A stretch of 34,501 bases of DNA from a bacterium (lineage in GTDB: Bacteria; SZUA-182; SZUA-191; JAJRXT01), in contig JAJRXT010000020.1 of NCBI GenBank assembly GCA_024276125.1, positions 1 through 34,501 on the forward strand, written 5' to 3'. Numbering within the stretch: the first letter of the stretch is position 1; each line of letters begins with the position of its first letter. A model generated the notes under the pieces. That model saw only the letters and a program-made list of their open reading frames with translations, searched no databases and had not been told where the DNA came from. A program made the translations under genes and the position numbers. This document shows positions 18,197 through 26,240 of the stretch, piece by piece.

Positions 18197-18887
18197 CGTG
18201 ATTGTATGTTTCGGGTATGTCCCATACCGAAACATAGGGTTATTTATATTCTGTCATTCTGAGAACGAAGGCCGAAGAATCTCCCCCTGCAACAGCGAGC
18301 AGATTCTTCATTCCGCTTCGCTTCATTCAGAATGACATGATTAAAACCTATTATAGAAACATGGAATTGCTCACCGCTAGGTGTTTCGGGGTGAGACACC
18401 CCGAAACATAACTTAAAAAAAAAGAAGCAGTAGCCGCCGACCTTTAGGTCGGCCTGTCAGACGCACAAAACAAGTTTTTAAGTTGGCTAAGCGATAGCCG
18501 GCCTGAAGGTCGGCAGCTACGAGTAAAAATACGCGTATGGGTACTCTGGGTCAGTCTATTAGCCTGTCAGCCTTCGGCCGAAGAATCTGCTCGCATACGG
18601 GAGCAGATTCTTCACTGCGAGGTTGTGTCGCAATTGCTTACAACCTGAAAATTGCCCTCAACCTGTCATTCCTGCGAAGGCAGGAATGACAGGGGAAAAG
18701 CTGTTTTTCTAATTATGACACAGTATCTGCGTTCAGAATGACAGCGAAGCGACTTTTTTTATAACAAATTAACCAGCCATGAAAAACTCGATGTTTCTTG
18801 TCTTCAAGCCAAACTGTTAAGGGCAAGGCATCCCTATAATGGTTTCGGCCTGGGGACAGACCGAAACATCTAGCAACATTTGCTTTC
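18197..18887. repeat. Repeat island between the TPR and BrnT genes
   Basis: No gene is supported; almost all of it is repeat. In order: family C hairpin 18207-18234; family A 18252-18337; family C 18382-18408; a family D2 pair 18430-18521 with inverted ends GTAGCCGCCGACC and GGTCGGCAGCTAC; family A 18565-18742 split by family B; a stretch 18747-18790 nearly identical to the vanZ leader and start; family C variant 18841-18869. The minus-strand ORF at 18713-18919 overlies these and the BrnT promoter and is not a gene. Confidence 0.75.
18620..18726. mobile_element. Family B MITE inserted in a family A repeat, CTGCG target duplication
   Basis: The ends AGGTTGTGTCGCAATTG and AATTATGACACAGTAT are inverted. 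The flanks are CTGCG at 18615-18619 and again at 18727-18731. Removing the element and one CTGCG rejoins the family A arms (TTCACTGCG to TTCAGAATGACA). The core is a CCTGTCATTCCTGC / GCAGGAATGACAGG hairpin. This dates family B insertion after family A. Confidence 0.75.
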
Positions 18888-18938
18888 TTGACATATTTTA
18901 AAAAACGGTATATACTCATTGTGTATACGAAATGTATA
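18888..18938 (+). promoter_or_regulatory. BrnT-BrnA promoter and palindromic operator
   Basis: TTGACA at 18888-18893 and TATACT at 18911-18916, 17 bases apart, are close to consensus. Just downstream TATAC (18924-18928) and GTATA (18934-18938) form a perfect inverted repeat with a 5-base spacer, overlapping the expected start of transcription, where a BrnA ribbon-helix-helix repressor would bind. Autoregulation is known for BrnTA; this site is inference. Confidence 0.65.
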
Positions 18939-18945
18939 TTAAATT

Positions 18946-19452
18946 ATGGAATTTGAATGGGATGAGCTTAAAAACTCAACCAATATTAAAAAACATAAAA
19001 TAAGCTTCGCCGAAGCAAGAGAGGTGTTTAAAAATCCACTACTCACTTTTATTGATGCCCGTTTTAATTACGGTGAGATAAGAAAGGTGGCTTATGGGAA
19101 ATTGACTGACCGGTCAATAGGTGTGGTAGTATACACAATACGCAACGACAAATACCGTATTATCTCTGCCAGAAAAGCAAAGGCTAAAGAAAGGAAACTA
19201 TATTATGAGTATTTCAAAAAAAGAGCTAGAGAAATAGACGCTATCAAAGACGAGGAAATTGACACTTCCGATATACCGGAATTCGGAAAAGAGTTTTGGG
19301 CCAAGGCAAAATTAGAACTGCCTGAAAATAAAAAAGCAATTTCCCTGCGTGTAGATACTGATGTGTTAAATTGGTTTAAGAAAATGGGCAAGGGCTATCA
19401 ATCACGGATGAATGTTGTTTTAAAGACTTATATGAACGCCCATAAAAGCTGA
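18946..19452 (+). CDS. brnT: BrnT toxin fused to BrnA antitoxin by a one-base loss
   Basis: Residues 1-90 are a BrnT RelE-fold ribonuclease toxin: EFEWDELKNSTNIKKHKISF, then FIDARFNYGE, then YRIISARKAKAKERKLYYE. Residues about 95-168 are a BrnA-type antitoxin: DEEIDTSDIPEFGKEFW, then ISLRVDTDVLNWFKKMGKGY, then RMNVVLKTYM, a ribbon-helix-helix domain. Normally these are two overlapping genes. Here the BrnA start (ATG at 19205 after AAAGGAAA-like sequence) lies in another frame, reads MSISKKELEK, then hits TAG at 19235. One extra A in the run at 19232-19234 would join MSISKKELEK to IDAIKDEEID and let BrnT end separately. So the fusion comes from a 1-bp deletion or an assembly error. The BrnT start has no ribosome site. 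Stop is TGA. Confidence 0.85.
   Translation: MEFEWDELKNSTNIKKHKISFAEAREVFKNPLLTFIDARFNYGEIRKVAYGKLTDRSIGVVVYTIRNDKYRIISARKAKAKERKLYYEYFKKRAREIDAIKDEEIDTSDIPEFGKEFWAKAKLELPENKKAISLRVDTDVLNWFKKMGKGYQSRMNVVLKTYMNAHKS
19205..19237 (+). other. Original BrnA start region, now out of frame
   Basis: ATG at 19205 with a purine-rich ribosome site (GAAAGGAAAC, about 10 bases upstream) begins MSISKKELEK and stops at TAG 19235-19237. The peptide is a typical BrnA start that joins perfectly to the downstream antitoxin if one A is restored, which identifies the position of the lost base within a few nucleotides. Confidence 0.7.
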
Positions 19453-19839
19453 CGAAAAAAGGTTAAACCTCATTTTATAAAAACCGTCCAGTTGTTTTTA
19501 AGACTGGATTCCTGCCTTCGAGGCTGTGTCGTAACTCAATTTCAGGCAGGTCGACCACCATATGTGGCAGGTAAGTTTTTACAAACCTACTACATGTAGA
19601 CGGTAAATCTTGTCAAAGGGGCTTATGACACAGTCTCTTCGCTCAGAATGACAGGTTGAGAGCATTTTTCAGGTTATAAGCAGTTATGAAACAGCCTCTT
19701 CGTTTAATAATCGATTTTTCGGCTTGTTTATGTTTCGGAGTGTCTCACCCCGAAACACACCTGCGCTCAAGCAATTTGTTTCGGCATGGGACATACCGAG
19801 ACATAAAGCGACTTTTTTTATAACAGATTCACCAAAACA
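19453..19839. repeat. Intergenic region of nested repeats before vanZ
   Basis: Contains a family B element at 19521-19636 (AGGCTGTGTCGTAAC to ATGACACAGTCT) with a CTTCG duplication at 19516-19520 and 19637-19641. It sits inside an older family B-like element whose right end TTTTTCAGGTTATAAGCA, then ATGAAACAGCCTC, runs to about 19698. A family C double hairpin follows at 19731-19804. No gene is seen. Confidence 0.7.
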
Positions 19840-20472
19840 ATGAAAAACTCCCCGCCAATACCTTCCAATACCAGCACCTGGCTGCCGGTAATTTTATACG
19901 TTGCATTAATGTTTACACTCACCCCTTATCTACCCAAAATCGTCATTTTTTTAGCCGAATCAATGGGGCTTTCCCTTAAGGCATTCGTTATACTGCTGCG
20001 TGATTTTACTATAATCACATTAGGTTTGCTGCTTATAATTTTAATGATTCACCGCAAGCGGTATAAGGAGCAAAGCTCCTATTTAGCGTTATGTCTTATA
20101 TTTATTTGGGCAGGCGTACTGGTTAATAATTTAGGCTCGCCGGCGGATGCTACTCATTTGGCTGAATATGGTGTGTTATCCATACTGGTTTTCTATAAGC
20201 TGCGCCGCAGGTATACGGGTATACGTAGTGCGCCGTTATATATAGCTGCTGCGGTTTTTACTATATGTATAGGTATACTGGATGAGTATTATCAGTGCTG
20301 GCTGCCGCGGGAATATAGGCGCTATTTTGATGTAAATGATATGCTAATAAACGCCGGCAGCGCTATTTTGGGTCTAATATATGTCTGGGGCATAATGAGG
20401 CCGGGGCCATTAAAACAAAGACTGGGCTCAATCCTAAAAGGCGGACACAAAGGCAGTGATTTTGAGTGTTAA
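19840..20472 (+). CDS. VanZ-like membrane protein
   Basis: A 210-residue protein with about five hydrophobic segments and the VanZ family pattern: paired helices around NLGSPADATHLAEYGVLSIL (His-x-x-Glu-Tyr) and DEYYQCWLPREYRRYFDVND, matching the conserved D-E-x-x-Q and R-x-x-x-x-x-D positions. VanZ proteins confer low-level teicoplanin resistance in enterococci; in most genomes the role is unknown and probably concerns the envelope. The sequence upstream and the first codons (ATGAAAAACTC) are duplicated at 18747-18790. It ends in TAA TAA, and a solo end of the family E repeat starts two bases after the first stop. Confidence 0.82.
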   Translation: MKNSPPIPSNTSTWLPVILYVALMFTLTPYLPKIVIFLAESMGLSLKAFVILLRDFTIITLGLLLIILMIHRKRYKEQSSYLALCLIFIWAGVLVNNLGSPADATHLAEYGVLSILVFYKLRRRYTGIRSAPLYIAAAVFTICIGILDEYYQCWLPREYRRYFDVNDMLINAGSAILGLIYVWGIMRPGPLKQRLGSILKGGHKGSDFEC

Positions 20473-20474
20473 TA

Positions 20475-20490
20475 ACTCATGTTACGCAAA
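20475..20490. repeat. Solo terminal repeat of family E
   Basis: ACTCATGTTACGCAAA is identical to the left end of the complete element at 13182, placed immediately after the vanZ stop. No matching right end is seen before the next gene, so this is a remnant. The remainder of 20473-20690 holds no supported gene; the small ORF there (20456-20641) starts inside vanZ. Confidence 0.6.
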
Positions 20491-20690
20491 ACAGCAGGTT
20501 TGCATTTCAGCTAGTAAGACATATTATCGGAAAAAAAATGATAGTATTATATATACTATTGTGTTATTATTGCAATATATCCTACCTTTAGTTAATTTCA
20601 AGTACTATGAATGTTTGGCAGTTATACATCTGTCCCTATAATATTCAATAAATTTAATCCGTAGGGATAAAAAAAACAAGGGGACTTAAT

Positions 20691-22814
20691 TTGAAAAAAC
20701 TTAAACAAAAAATTGGTTCCTGGATTTTTGACCTACGATATTATACAGAAGAATTCCAGTTATCACGTATTGGGAAAATTTTATTGTTAATGTTTGTTGT
20801 GTGGATAGTTGGAGCAAACCTTATTTACACAACAGAGCAATTATATCATCAGGATGGAATCCCATGGACAAACGAACATTTTAAGAACTATTCAAATGTA
20901 TATTGGGATGTTATTGTATATTTGACAAGCGGGGTAGAGGATTACGTCCCTGACAGTCCCTACAGCAAAGTTATAACTTTTACATTATTGATTGCCGGAA
21001 TCGTAATAATTGGAATTTTTACCGCTAATTTAGTGCCGGTTATGATTAAGGTGATTCATGATAAAGATTATATAAAACAAAAACCCCTTCGTATAGAATT
21101 TACAAACCATTATATTATTTGTGGAAATAGCAGAAAACTTACAGGCATTATCGACCAGTTAAGTTATTACGCAAATAAATACAATAATCCTATTTTAATC
21201 ATATCTAATAAGGCAAAATCAACACCAAAAATCTGTACTAAAAAATACAAAAATGTTTGGGGCATAGAAGGAGACCCAACCAGTGATGCAATATTGGCTA
21301 AAGCTAATGTCAATAAGGCTAAATCAATTATATTATTGACTGATGACACGCAGGAACCCCACCAGCAAGCAGATGCAGAATTAATCAATATTTCCTATAA
21401 ATTATATAATAATCATACAATTGTTGAGATAAACAATCTAGCATATATACCTCACCTTGTGAGAGCAAATGTAAATCTAATAATTGATCCTAAGGAATAC
21501 AGTTATCGCTTGATTGCACAAAGTGCGCTAACGCCTGGACTCTCTTTTGTATATCATGAACTTCTTAGCGCTTCACAGAATTCAAGTAAAATGTGTTTTA
21601 TGCCTGTTAAGAAATTAGCGGAATTATACGGTAAAGATATAGTCGGACGCTCATATAGAGAAATTGTGCAGTTACATTTGTCCGGTAACATAGATGACTT
21701 TATAATTATTGGATATCAAGTTGTATTTTCAGACAAAAGCGCAGAACATATAGGTAGGGGGGATAATGATTCCACTAACAACATTGATAGAATAAATCCA
21801 TCTATAAATGAAAATAAATATAACCAGGATTTTAAGCTTAACAGCCTGGATAATCTGATAGTGATTGCTTATGATGAAGCTCAAACCAAAGCGTCAAGGA
21901 TTAAGGAGACCGGGATGGAATATAATAAAAACACTGATATTTATAAAAACCACTTGATTGATAAAAGTATCAACTTAGGTAATAATAAAGGAGTAATACG
22001 CAATCATATTGTTATTTGTAATTGGAGTGATAAGGCAAGAAAAATTATCAGGGAATTACATTCCAGTAATATAGCTGATCCCGCTCCGGTTGTTATCATT
22101 ACTGATCAATTTCAAGTAATCAAAGAACAAGAAGATATTAATATCAGTTCTGAAGAATGGATGAAAGATGTATATTTTCTCCCCGGCTCTCCATTAGACA
22201 GTAATGTATTATATCGAGCCGGATTGGAACATGCGTCTACAGCAATAATACTTTATGACCCGCGGGACAAGGAGTATGGTGATGCGAAGTCCGTGGTAAT
22301 CGCACTTGCCATAGAAGCAATAGACCGAAGGGTGCATACTATTGTAGAAATATTAAATTCAAAAAATAAAGAATATTTCAAGAATACTCATGTAGATGAG
22401 ATTATTTGCGTGGAGGAATTATCCGAAAAATTATTAGCCCAAGCGGCATTAACACATAATATATCAGAATTATATTTACATCTGCTTACAGAATCTGAAG
22501 ATACCAATGAGGTATATATTCTTCCGATTCCTAGTAATTACATAGGAAGAAGCTGGGAGGATATGGAGCAGGCATTATTTAAATACATTCATGAAGATGT
22601 TGTTTTAATCGGTTTCATAACACAAGAGAAAAAACGGATTAATGAACGAACAGTATATAATCATTTTGGAAATCTTATAAATGTCAACAAATTGTATATT
22701 AATCCAAAAAAGAATCCAAGGCATAATGAAAAAGGCAAAAAATATTTATTTAGAGAATCCGACCAAATAGTGGTTATAGCTTATCATAAGCCCAATTTGG
22801 AAAGTCTAACCTAA
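20691..22814 (+). CDS. Two-RCK potassium-channel-like protein with unusual pore
   Basis: 707 residues. TM1 (about 29-47) and TM2 (about 94-116) flank a pore-loop position, where the sequence is YLTSGVEDYVPDSP (77-90) instead of the T-V-G-Y-G-D filter of potassium channels. Two cytoplasmic RCK/TrkA-N Rossmann units follow: the first begins NHYIICGNSRK (139), the second NHIVICNWSDKA (about 437); both lack a canonical GxGxxG. Each is followed by a TrkA-C-like part (SKMCFMPVKKLAELYGKDI and NEVYILPIPSNYIGRSWEDM). The layout resembles CASTOR/POLLUX-type and bacterial two-RCK channels. The ion is uncertain because the filter is not canonical. TTG start is chosen because AAGGGG lies 9 bases upstream. 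Codon use is more AT-rich than in the housekeeping genes on the left. Confidence 0.78.
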   Translation: MKKLKQKIGSWIFDLRYYTEEFQLSRIGKILLLMFVVWIVGANLIYTTEQLYHQDGIPWTNEHFKNYSNVYWDVIVYLTSGVEDYVPDSPYSKVITFTLLIAGIVIIGIFTANLVPVMIKVIHDKDYIKQKPLRIEFTNHYIICGNSRKLTGIIDQLSYYANKYNNPILIISNKAKSTPKICTKKYKNVWGIEGDPTSDAILAKANVNKAKSIILLTDDTQEPHQQADAELINISYKLYNNHTIVEINNLAYIPHLVRANVNLIIDPKEYSYRLIAQSALTPGLSFVYHELLSASQNSSKMCFMPVKKLAELYGKDIVGRSYREIVQLHLSGNIDDFIIIGYQVVFSDKSAEHIGRGDNDSTNNIDRINPSINENKYNQDFKLNSLDNLIVIAYDEAQTKASRIKETGMEYNKNTDIYKNHLIDKSINLGNNKGVIRNHIVICNWSDKARKIIRELHSSNIADPAPVVIITDQFQVIKEQEDINISSEEWMKDVYFLPGSPLDSNVLYRAGLEHASTAIILYDPRDKEYGDAKSVVIALAIEAIDRRVHTIVEILNSKNKEYFKNTHVDEIICVEELSEKLLAQAALTHNISELYLHLLTESEDTNEVYILPIPSNYIGRSWEDMEQALFKYIHEDVVLIGFITQEKKRINERTVYNHFGNLINVNKLYINPKKNPRHNEKGKKYLFRESDQIVVIAYHKPNLESLT

Positions 22815-22935
22815 ACCCGCCGTTTAACCCCAAAAAAATATTATATAAGCATAATCTAATACTTCAAAACACCAAGTTTATTGCCAGCGGCAACATAAGT
22901 AATATATACGTCAACGGTAATGGTTGTGTTTTTTG

Positions 22936-22964
22936 TTGACAACATGTAATGTTTAGCGTACTAT
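22936..22964 (+). promoter_or_regulatory. Candidate promoter for the MCE gene cluster
   Basis: TTGACA at 22936-22941 and TACTAT at 22959-22964, spacing 17, lie about 90 bases before the MCE start. A TATAAT overlaps three bases further on (spacing 20). The interval 22815-23053 otherwise shows no gene. Confidence 0.5.
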
Positions 22965-23053
22965 AATCCTTGTAGTATATACCTTTATTAGATTGCAGAA
23001 AAGCTGACGGGAAATAATCATTAACTTAGATATAATACACTTCAGGTGGAAGC

Positions 23054-23551
23054 ATGCGTAATGTATATCAATGCCGAAATCGACGGAAATTTTTAACCTT
23101 ATTCTTAAGTATATGTATATTGGGATGCGGAGTATGGGGGGACCTTAATTTAAACCTGGTTTTTAATGATGCTGATGGATTAAAAGTCAAATCGCCTTTA
23201 ATTATGCAGAGCGTTACAATCGGGGAAGTAACCGAAATAGAATTAAATGAACAAGGAAAAGTCATCGTAAAGATTAAAATAAAGTCCGACTATAAAAAAA
23301 GGATTACTGTTGGTACTGCTTTTGTCCTTTCTCATGAAGGTTTTTTAGGCGCTGGAAATTCATATATTGAAGTAATAACCCCTAAGACTCCAGGAGAGCC
23401 GCTGGCCTCAAACACAATAATAAACGGCACAACCAAAACAGCCTACCAGCTTAAACACGTTGGCGAGGCGCTTAATAATTCTATAAAGAAACTAACCAAA
23501 ATCACTGAACGCCTTTATAATGGATTAAATGCTTACGGCGAATCACCATAG
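23054..23551 (+). CDS. MCE/MlaD-domain lipoprotein, frame continues past a TAG stop
   Basis: Single MCE domain at about 32-117: NLNLVFNDADGLKVKSPLIM, then VTIGEVTEIELNEQG and FLGAGNSYIEVITP. MlaD-type proteins bind phospholipids and deliver them between inner and outer membrane. Instead of a transmembrane anchor, the N-terminus has a basic region and FLSICILGCG, a plausible lipobox with Cys25. AGGTGG precedes the ATG. The TAG at 23549-23551 is followed by 66 more in-frame codons of coiled coil ending in TAG, typical of MCE C-terminal tails. No MlaE or MlaF permease genes are nearby, so the partner is unknown. It is the first gene of the plus-strand cluster. Confidence 0.78.
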   Translation: MRNVYQCRNRRKFLTLFLSICILGCGVWGDLNLNLVFNDADGLKVKSPLIMQSVTIGEVTEIELNEQGKVIVKIKIKSDYKKRITVGTAFVLSHEGFLGAGNSYIEVITPKTPGEPLASNTIINGTTKTAYQLKHVGEALNNSIKKLTKITERLYNGLNAYGESP

Positions 23552-23752
23552 GGTAGAGAACTTCAAAAATCACTGGAAGACTTGCTGGAGAAGAGCAAAG
23601 AAATGGGCACTGAGGCGTATAAACTCTATCGAAAAGAGATTAACCCAACCCTTAAAGATAAAATAGCTGATTTTAAAGATTATATGGAGAAAACCGGCAA
23701 AAAAAAACAACTTGAAAAGCTACAGCGGGACTTGGATAAACTGGTTGAATAG
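23552..23752 (+). pseudogene. 3' continuation of the MCE gene after in-frame TAG
   Basis: In frame with the MCE ORF, giving GRELQKSLEDLLEKSKEMGT, then KDKIADFKDYMEKTGKKKQL and ending at TAG 23750-23752. This amphipathic helical segment matches the coiled-coil tail expected after the helical SIKKLTKITERL region just before the stop. No start codon with ribosome site lies in it, so it is the tail of the same gene. Confidence 0.65.
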
Positions 23753-23847
23753 GTTAATACTTCATAATCTTTGCTTTGCTTAATAATGACTTCCGGTACG
23801 TAAGTCGCATAATTTACCAAAACTATTAATCACGTATAATTTGAAAC

Positions 23848-24078
23848 ATGCCTGACATATGTAACAGTTTAGCCGCTAATCCCATTTATATAGCAATTGT
23901 TATAACATTATTTGTCCTCATATGTTTTAAATTACTAAAAAAATTTGTCAAGCTGCTTGTCTTTATTGTTATTGTGTTGTTACTTGCGTATATCGTTTAT
24001 CAGTACCGTATGGGACACAATGTCAATATACGAAGCCAGGAAACAGTAAAGAAAATCGAAGAAGTTTTACAAAACTGA
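23848..24078 (+). CDS. Small two-helix membrane protein
   Basis: 76 residues: a hydrophobic segment (about 12-27, IYIAIVITLFVLICF), the basic linker KLLKKFVK, a second hydrophobic segment (about 35-51) and a charged C-terminal tail. No known family is recognised. It lies between the MCE gene and the vWA gene on the same strand, so it could be part of the envelope cluster. There is no strong ribosome site. Confidence 0.5.
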   Translation: MPDICNSLAANPIYIAIVITLFVLICFKLLKKFVKLLVFIVIVLLLAYIVYQYRMGHNVNIRSQETVKKIEEVLQN

Positions 24079-24391
24079 AACTTATATTAAACTAACCTAA
24101 CCTGTAGGGAAGGCGGCTTGTCCCCTCCCGAAACTTGAGAGTGGGGGATTTTTCGGACAGCTATCTATGTTTCGGGGCGTCTCACCCCGAAACTAATTGT
24201 TTTAGCGCAGGTGTTTGGCATGGGGTCAATAACTCTGACATACCGAAAGATAGAAATCCCATTTTTTCTTTTGTAGCCGCGGGTTTTTAAACCCGCCCCA
24301 TGTCCGACTTAAAGGTCGGCGCTTACAGAGGTACTCCGCAGCGAAGGTGCGATAAATTAAAATTGATTAGTCTTAAGATGAGGACTGGAAA
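24079..24391. repeat. Repeat-filled gap before the vWA gene
   Basis: A family C double hairpin starts at 24168 (TGTTTCGGGGCGTCTCACCC); its second half is altered by an extra short segment around 24225-24238. A family D composite lies at 24272-24328 (GTAGCCGCGGGTTTTTAAAC, then GTCCGACTTAAAGGTCGGC). The latter, with its leader GAAATCCCATTTTTT, recurs at 28985-29064. No gene is seen. Confidence 0.65.
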
Positions 24392-25312
24392 GTGAATACA
24401 CTTAAGCGGATTTTATGTTTCTTAATTACTATATTATTGTTGTTCCCTGTTCTAGCCTATCCTCAACCAAAAAAACAAATTATTGATTATGTGTTTTTGC
24501 TTGATACTTCAGGCTCAATGGTTGGTTTGCCAAAGGGAAGCGGAAATACGGTAATTTTTCCGAAGGTAAAATCCGCAATTAATGACTATCTTAATACAAT
24601 ACAGTCTCCGGCAAATATCTTTATTTACCCCTATGATGAGGGGCTTCATGATTTAAAAAGATTTAAGATTGATAATAAATCAGACATCAGACAAGTCCAA
24701 AGCCATATTACCAATTTAAAAGCAGAAGGAAACAACACCTGGATTTACCGCTCATTGGCTGATACCATTGATAAAATGGAAGAATTTAGAAATAATCATC
24801 CCAATGAAAACCATATTGTAAGAATCTTTCTTTATACCGATGGCAAGGATACTGATTATAAGGGGCAATATAATATTAAAAGTGTGATGGAACATTATCA
24901 GCTTAAAAGAGGGGAATATGATTGGTGGTTGTTTTACTCTACTTTGGGTTTAGAGCTTCCTAAAGCAGAAAGGAAAATACTAAAGAACAATGAACATGTA
25001 ACATACCAGAAGATAGATAAACAAGTAGTTCTCCCCATATTAGTTATTGAAAATAAAATCTCAAACCTACATTACGGCAATCTTTGGCAAAAAGGAAATG
25101 AGACTAAAACTGCGATGTTCACTTTACCCAGCCAAGATAAACTCCCTCAAGACCTCAAGATAACAGCAACCCCTGAATTTTTAAATTTATCCTCTAAAGG
25201 TTTAGGCGTTAAAGTCAGCCCTGCGGAGTTTGAACCAAAGCCGGAGGTTGATTTTGGCGTATCTCTTATAAACTTTCAGCATAATTTGGAAAAATGTATC
25301 GGCGCTCATTAA
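24392..25312 (+). CDS. Secreted vWA-domain protein, N-terminal part before an in-frame TAA
   Basis: A signal peptide (about 1-24, ILCFLITILLLFPVLAYPQ) leads into a von Willebrand factor A domain. The MIDAS motif DTSGS is at 38-42, the Thr is in the NTWIYRSLADT segment near 118, and YTDGKDTD is near 148. After the domain (about 30-220) come beta-rich segments. The frame is stopped by TAA at 25310-25312 but continues in frame to 26227, with a second TAA at 25742-25744: 611 sense-equivalent codons in total. The GTG start has GAGGA 9 bases upstream. The full frame predicts an extracytoplasmic vWA plus Ig-like region, one membrane span and a cytoplasmic tail. The tubulin-like genes follow directly, so the protein may link the envelope to the cytoplasmic filament. 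Confidence 0.8.
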   Translation: MNTLKRILCFLITILLLFPVLAYPQPKKQIIDYVFLLDTSGSMVGLPKGSGNTVIFPKVKSAINDYLNTIQSPANIFIYPYDEGLHDLKRFKIDNKSDIRQVQSHITNLKAEGNNTWIYRSLADTIDKMEEFRNNHPNENHIVRIFLYTDGKDTDYKGQYNIKSVMEHYQLKRGEYDWWLFYSTLGLELPKAERKILKNNEHVTYQKIDKQVVLPILVIENKISNLHYGNLWQKGNETKTAMFTLPSQDKLPQDLKITATPEFLNLSSKGLGVKVSPAEFEPKPEVDFGVSLINFQHNLEKCIGAH

Positions 25313-26227
25313 TTCCAGCTTAAATTACGCAGCAATAAGAGCTTTATACATATTGTACCGGATACTATTAATGTAAAATTTGTTTATGACGCACCCAAAC
25401 TTGTCAATATTTCACGCATCGGCGGCAAGGATTTTCCGTTTAATTTGGGTGAGTTGGATATATACAAAAATCCCAGTTTTATTACCACGAACAAAATAGG
25501 TCTAAATTTTAATCAAAAAGCAGTGCAGGCGGGTGGAAGTTTGAAAATACGTTATGCAGCATCGCCTAAGAATCCTTATCTTTTAAATAACAATAATTTG
25601 ATTATAAATAATAGTAAGGATAAATCAATAAATGTTTCGCCTTCAGATAAGGAACTTACATTTAAGATAGCAGTTGATAAAAAGTTAGCTGCCGGAAAAT
25701 ATGAGGGAAAATTATATTTTGAAAGCGCAGATATAGTGATTTAAGGTAAAGGCTTACAAGATGATAAAGATACTCCAAATGCCAAATTTGTCAACTGGTC
25801 ATTTGAGATTCCCGCAAAGCCTATACCGGCTTGGGTTTGGCTGCTTACCGCTTTTTGTATAGCTGTTATAGCCGGTATTTTGATATGGATGAGGTTCAAG
25901 CCGCCGGTTTTTGCTGACTTAATACTTGACGTAAGAAAACCTGTTCAAGAGGAAATTAATCTTTCTGGAAAAGCAAAAGTGGAATTCGGCCCAAATGGTC
26001 AATATCTTAAAAATGCCGGCACAGACTTTATCATACGCGCCATCAAGGAAAACGATAAGGTTATGGCATTACTTGATGCAACTGATTCTACAAAAATATG
26101 CTTAAAGAAAACAGGCGCCGTAAGGCAAGAGGCGGTTTTTGGGGAGGAGAAAATTTTTGATAGCGATACAATCATAGTTGATGATTATACAATCATAGTT
26201 TCCAGCTTTTCACTTACCAGAGAATAA
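25313..26227 (+). pseudogene. 3' continuation of the vWA gene: Ig-like region, membrane span, cytoplasmic tail
   Basis: Same frame as the vWA start. It reads FQLKLRSNKSFIHIVPDTIN, then a beta-rich region (25445-25741) ending ESADIVI, then TAA, then GKGLQDDKDTPNAKFVNWSF. A transmembrane helix follows (IPAWVWLLTAFCIAVIAGIL, about 25820-25885). The last 110 codons are a beta-rich cytoplasmic domain ending IFDSDTIIVDDYTIIVSSFS, which resembles the last strands of an FHA domain but lacks the clear FHA Ser/His signature. The end is TAA at 26225-26227, 13 bases before TubL1. No ribosome site is evident before the internal ATGs, so separate translation is unlikely. Confidence 0.7.
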
Positions 26228-26240
26228 ACGGGGGGATAAT

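Noticed and set aside
18197-18887. CRISPR array suspected from the density of repeats
   Set aside because: Repeats are palindromic elements of several families with irregular spacing and no uniform repeat-spacer pattern; no cas genes are present.
18713-18919. 68-residue ORF on the minus strand
   Set aside because: It lies over repeat ends and the BrnT promoter, has no ribosome site, and its sequence resembles no protein.
20456-20641. 61-residue ORF after vanZ
   Set aside because: Starts inside vanZ, runs through a repeat end, and has no recognisable feature or ribosome site.
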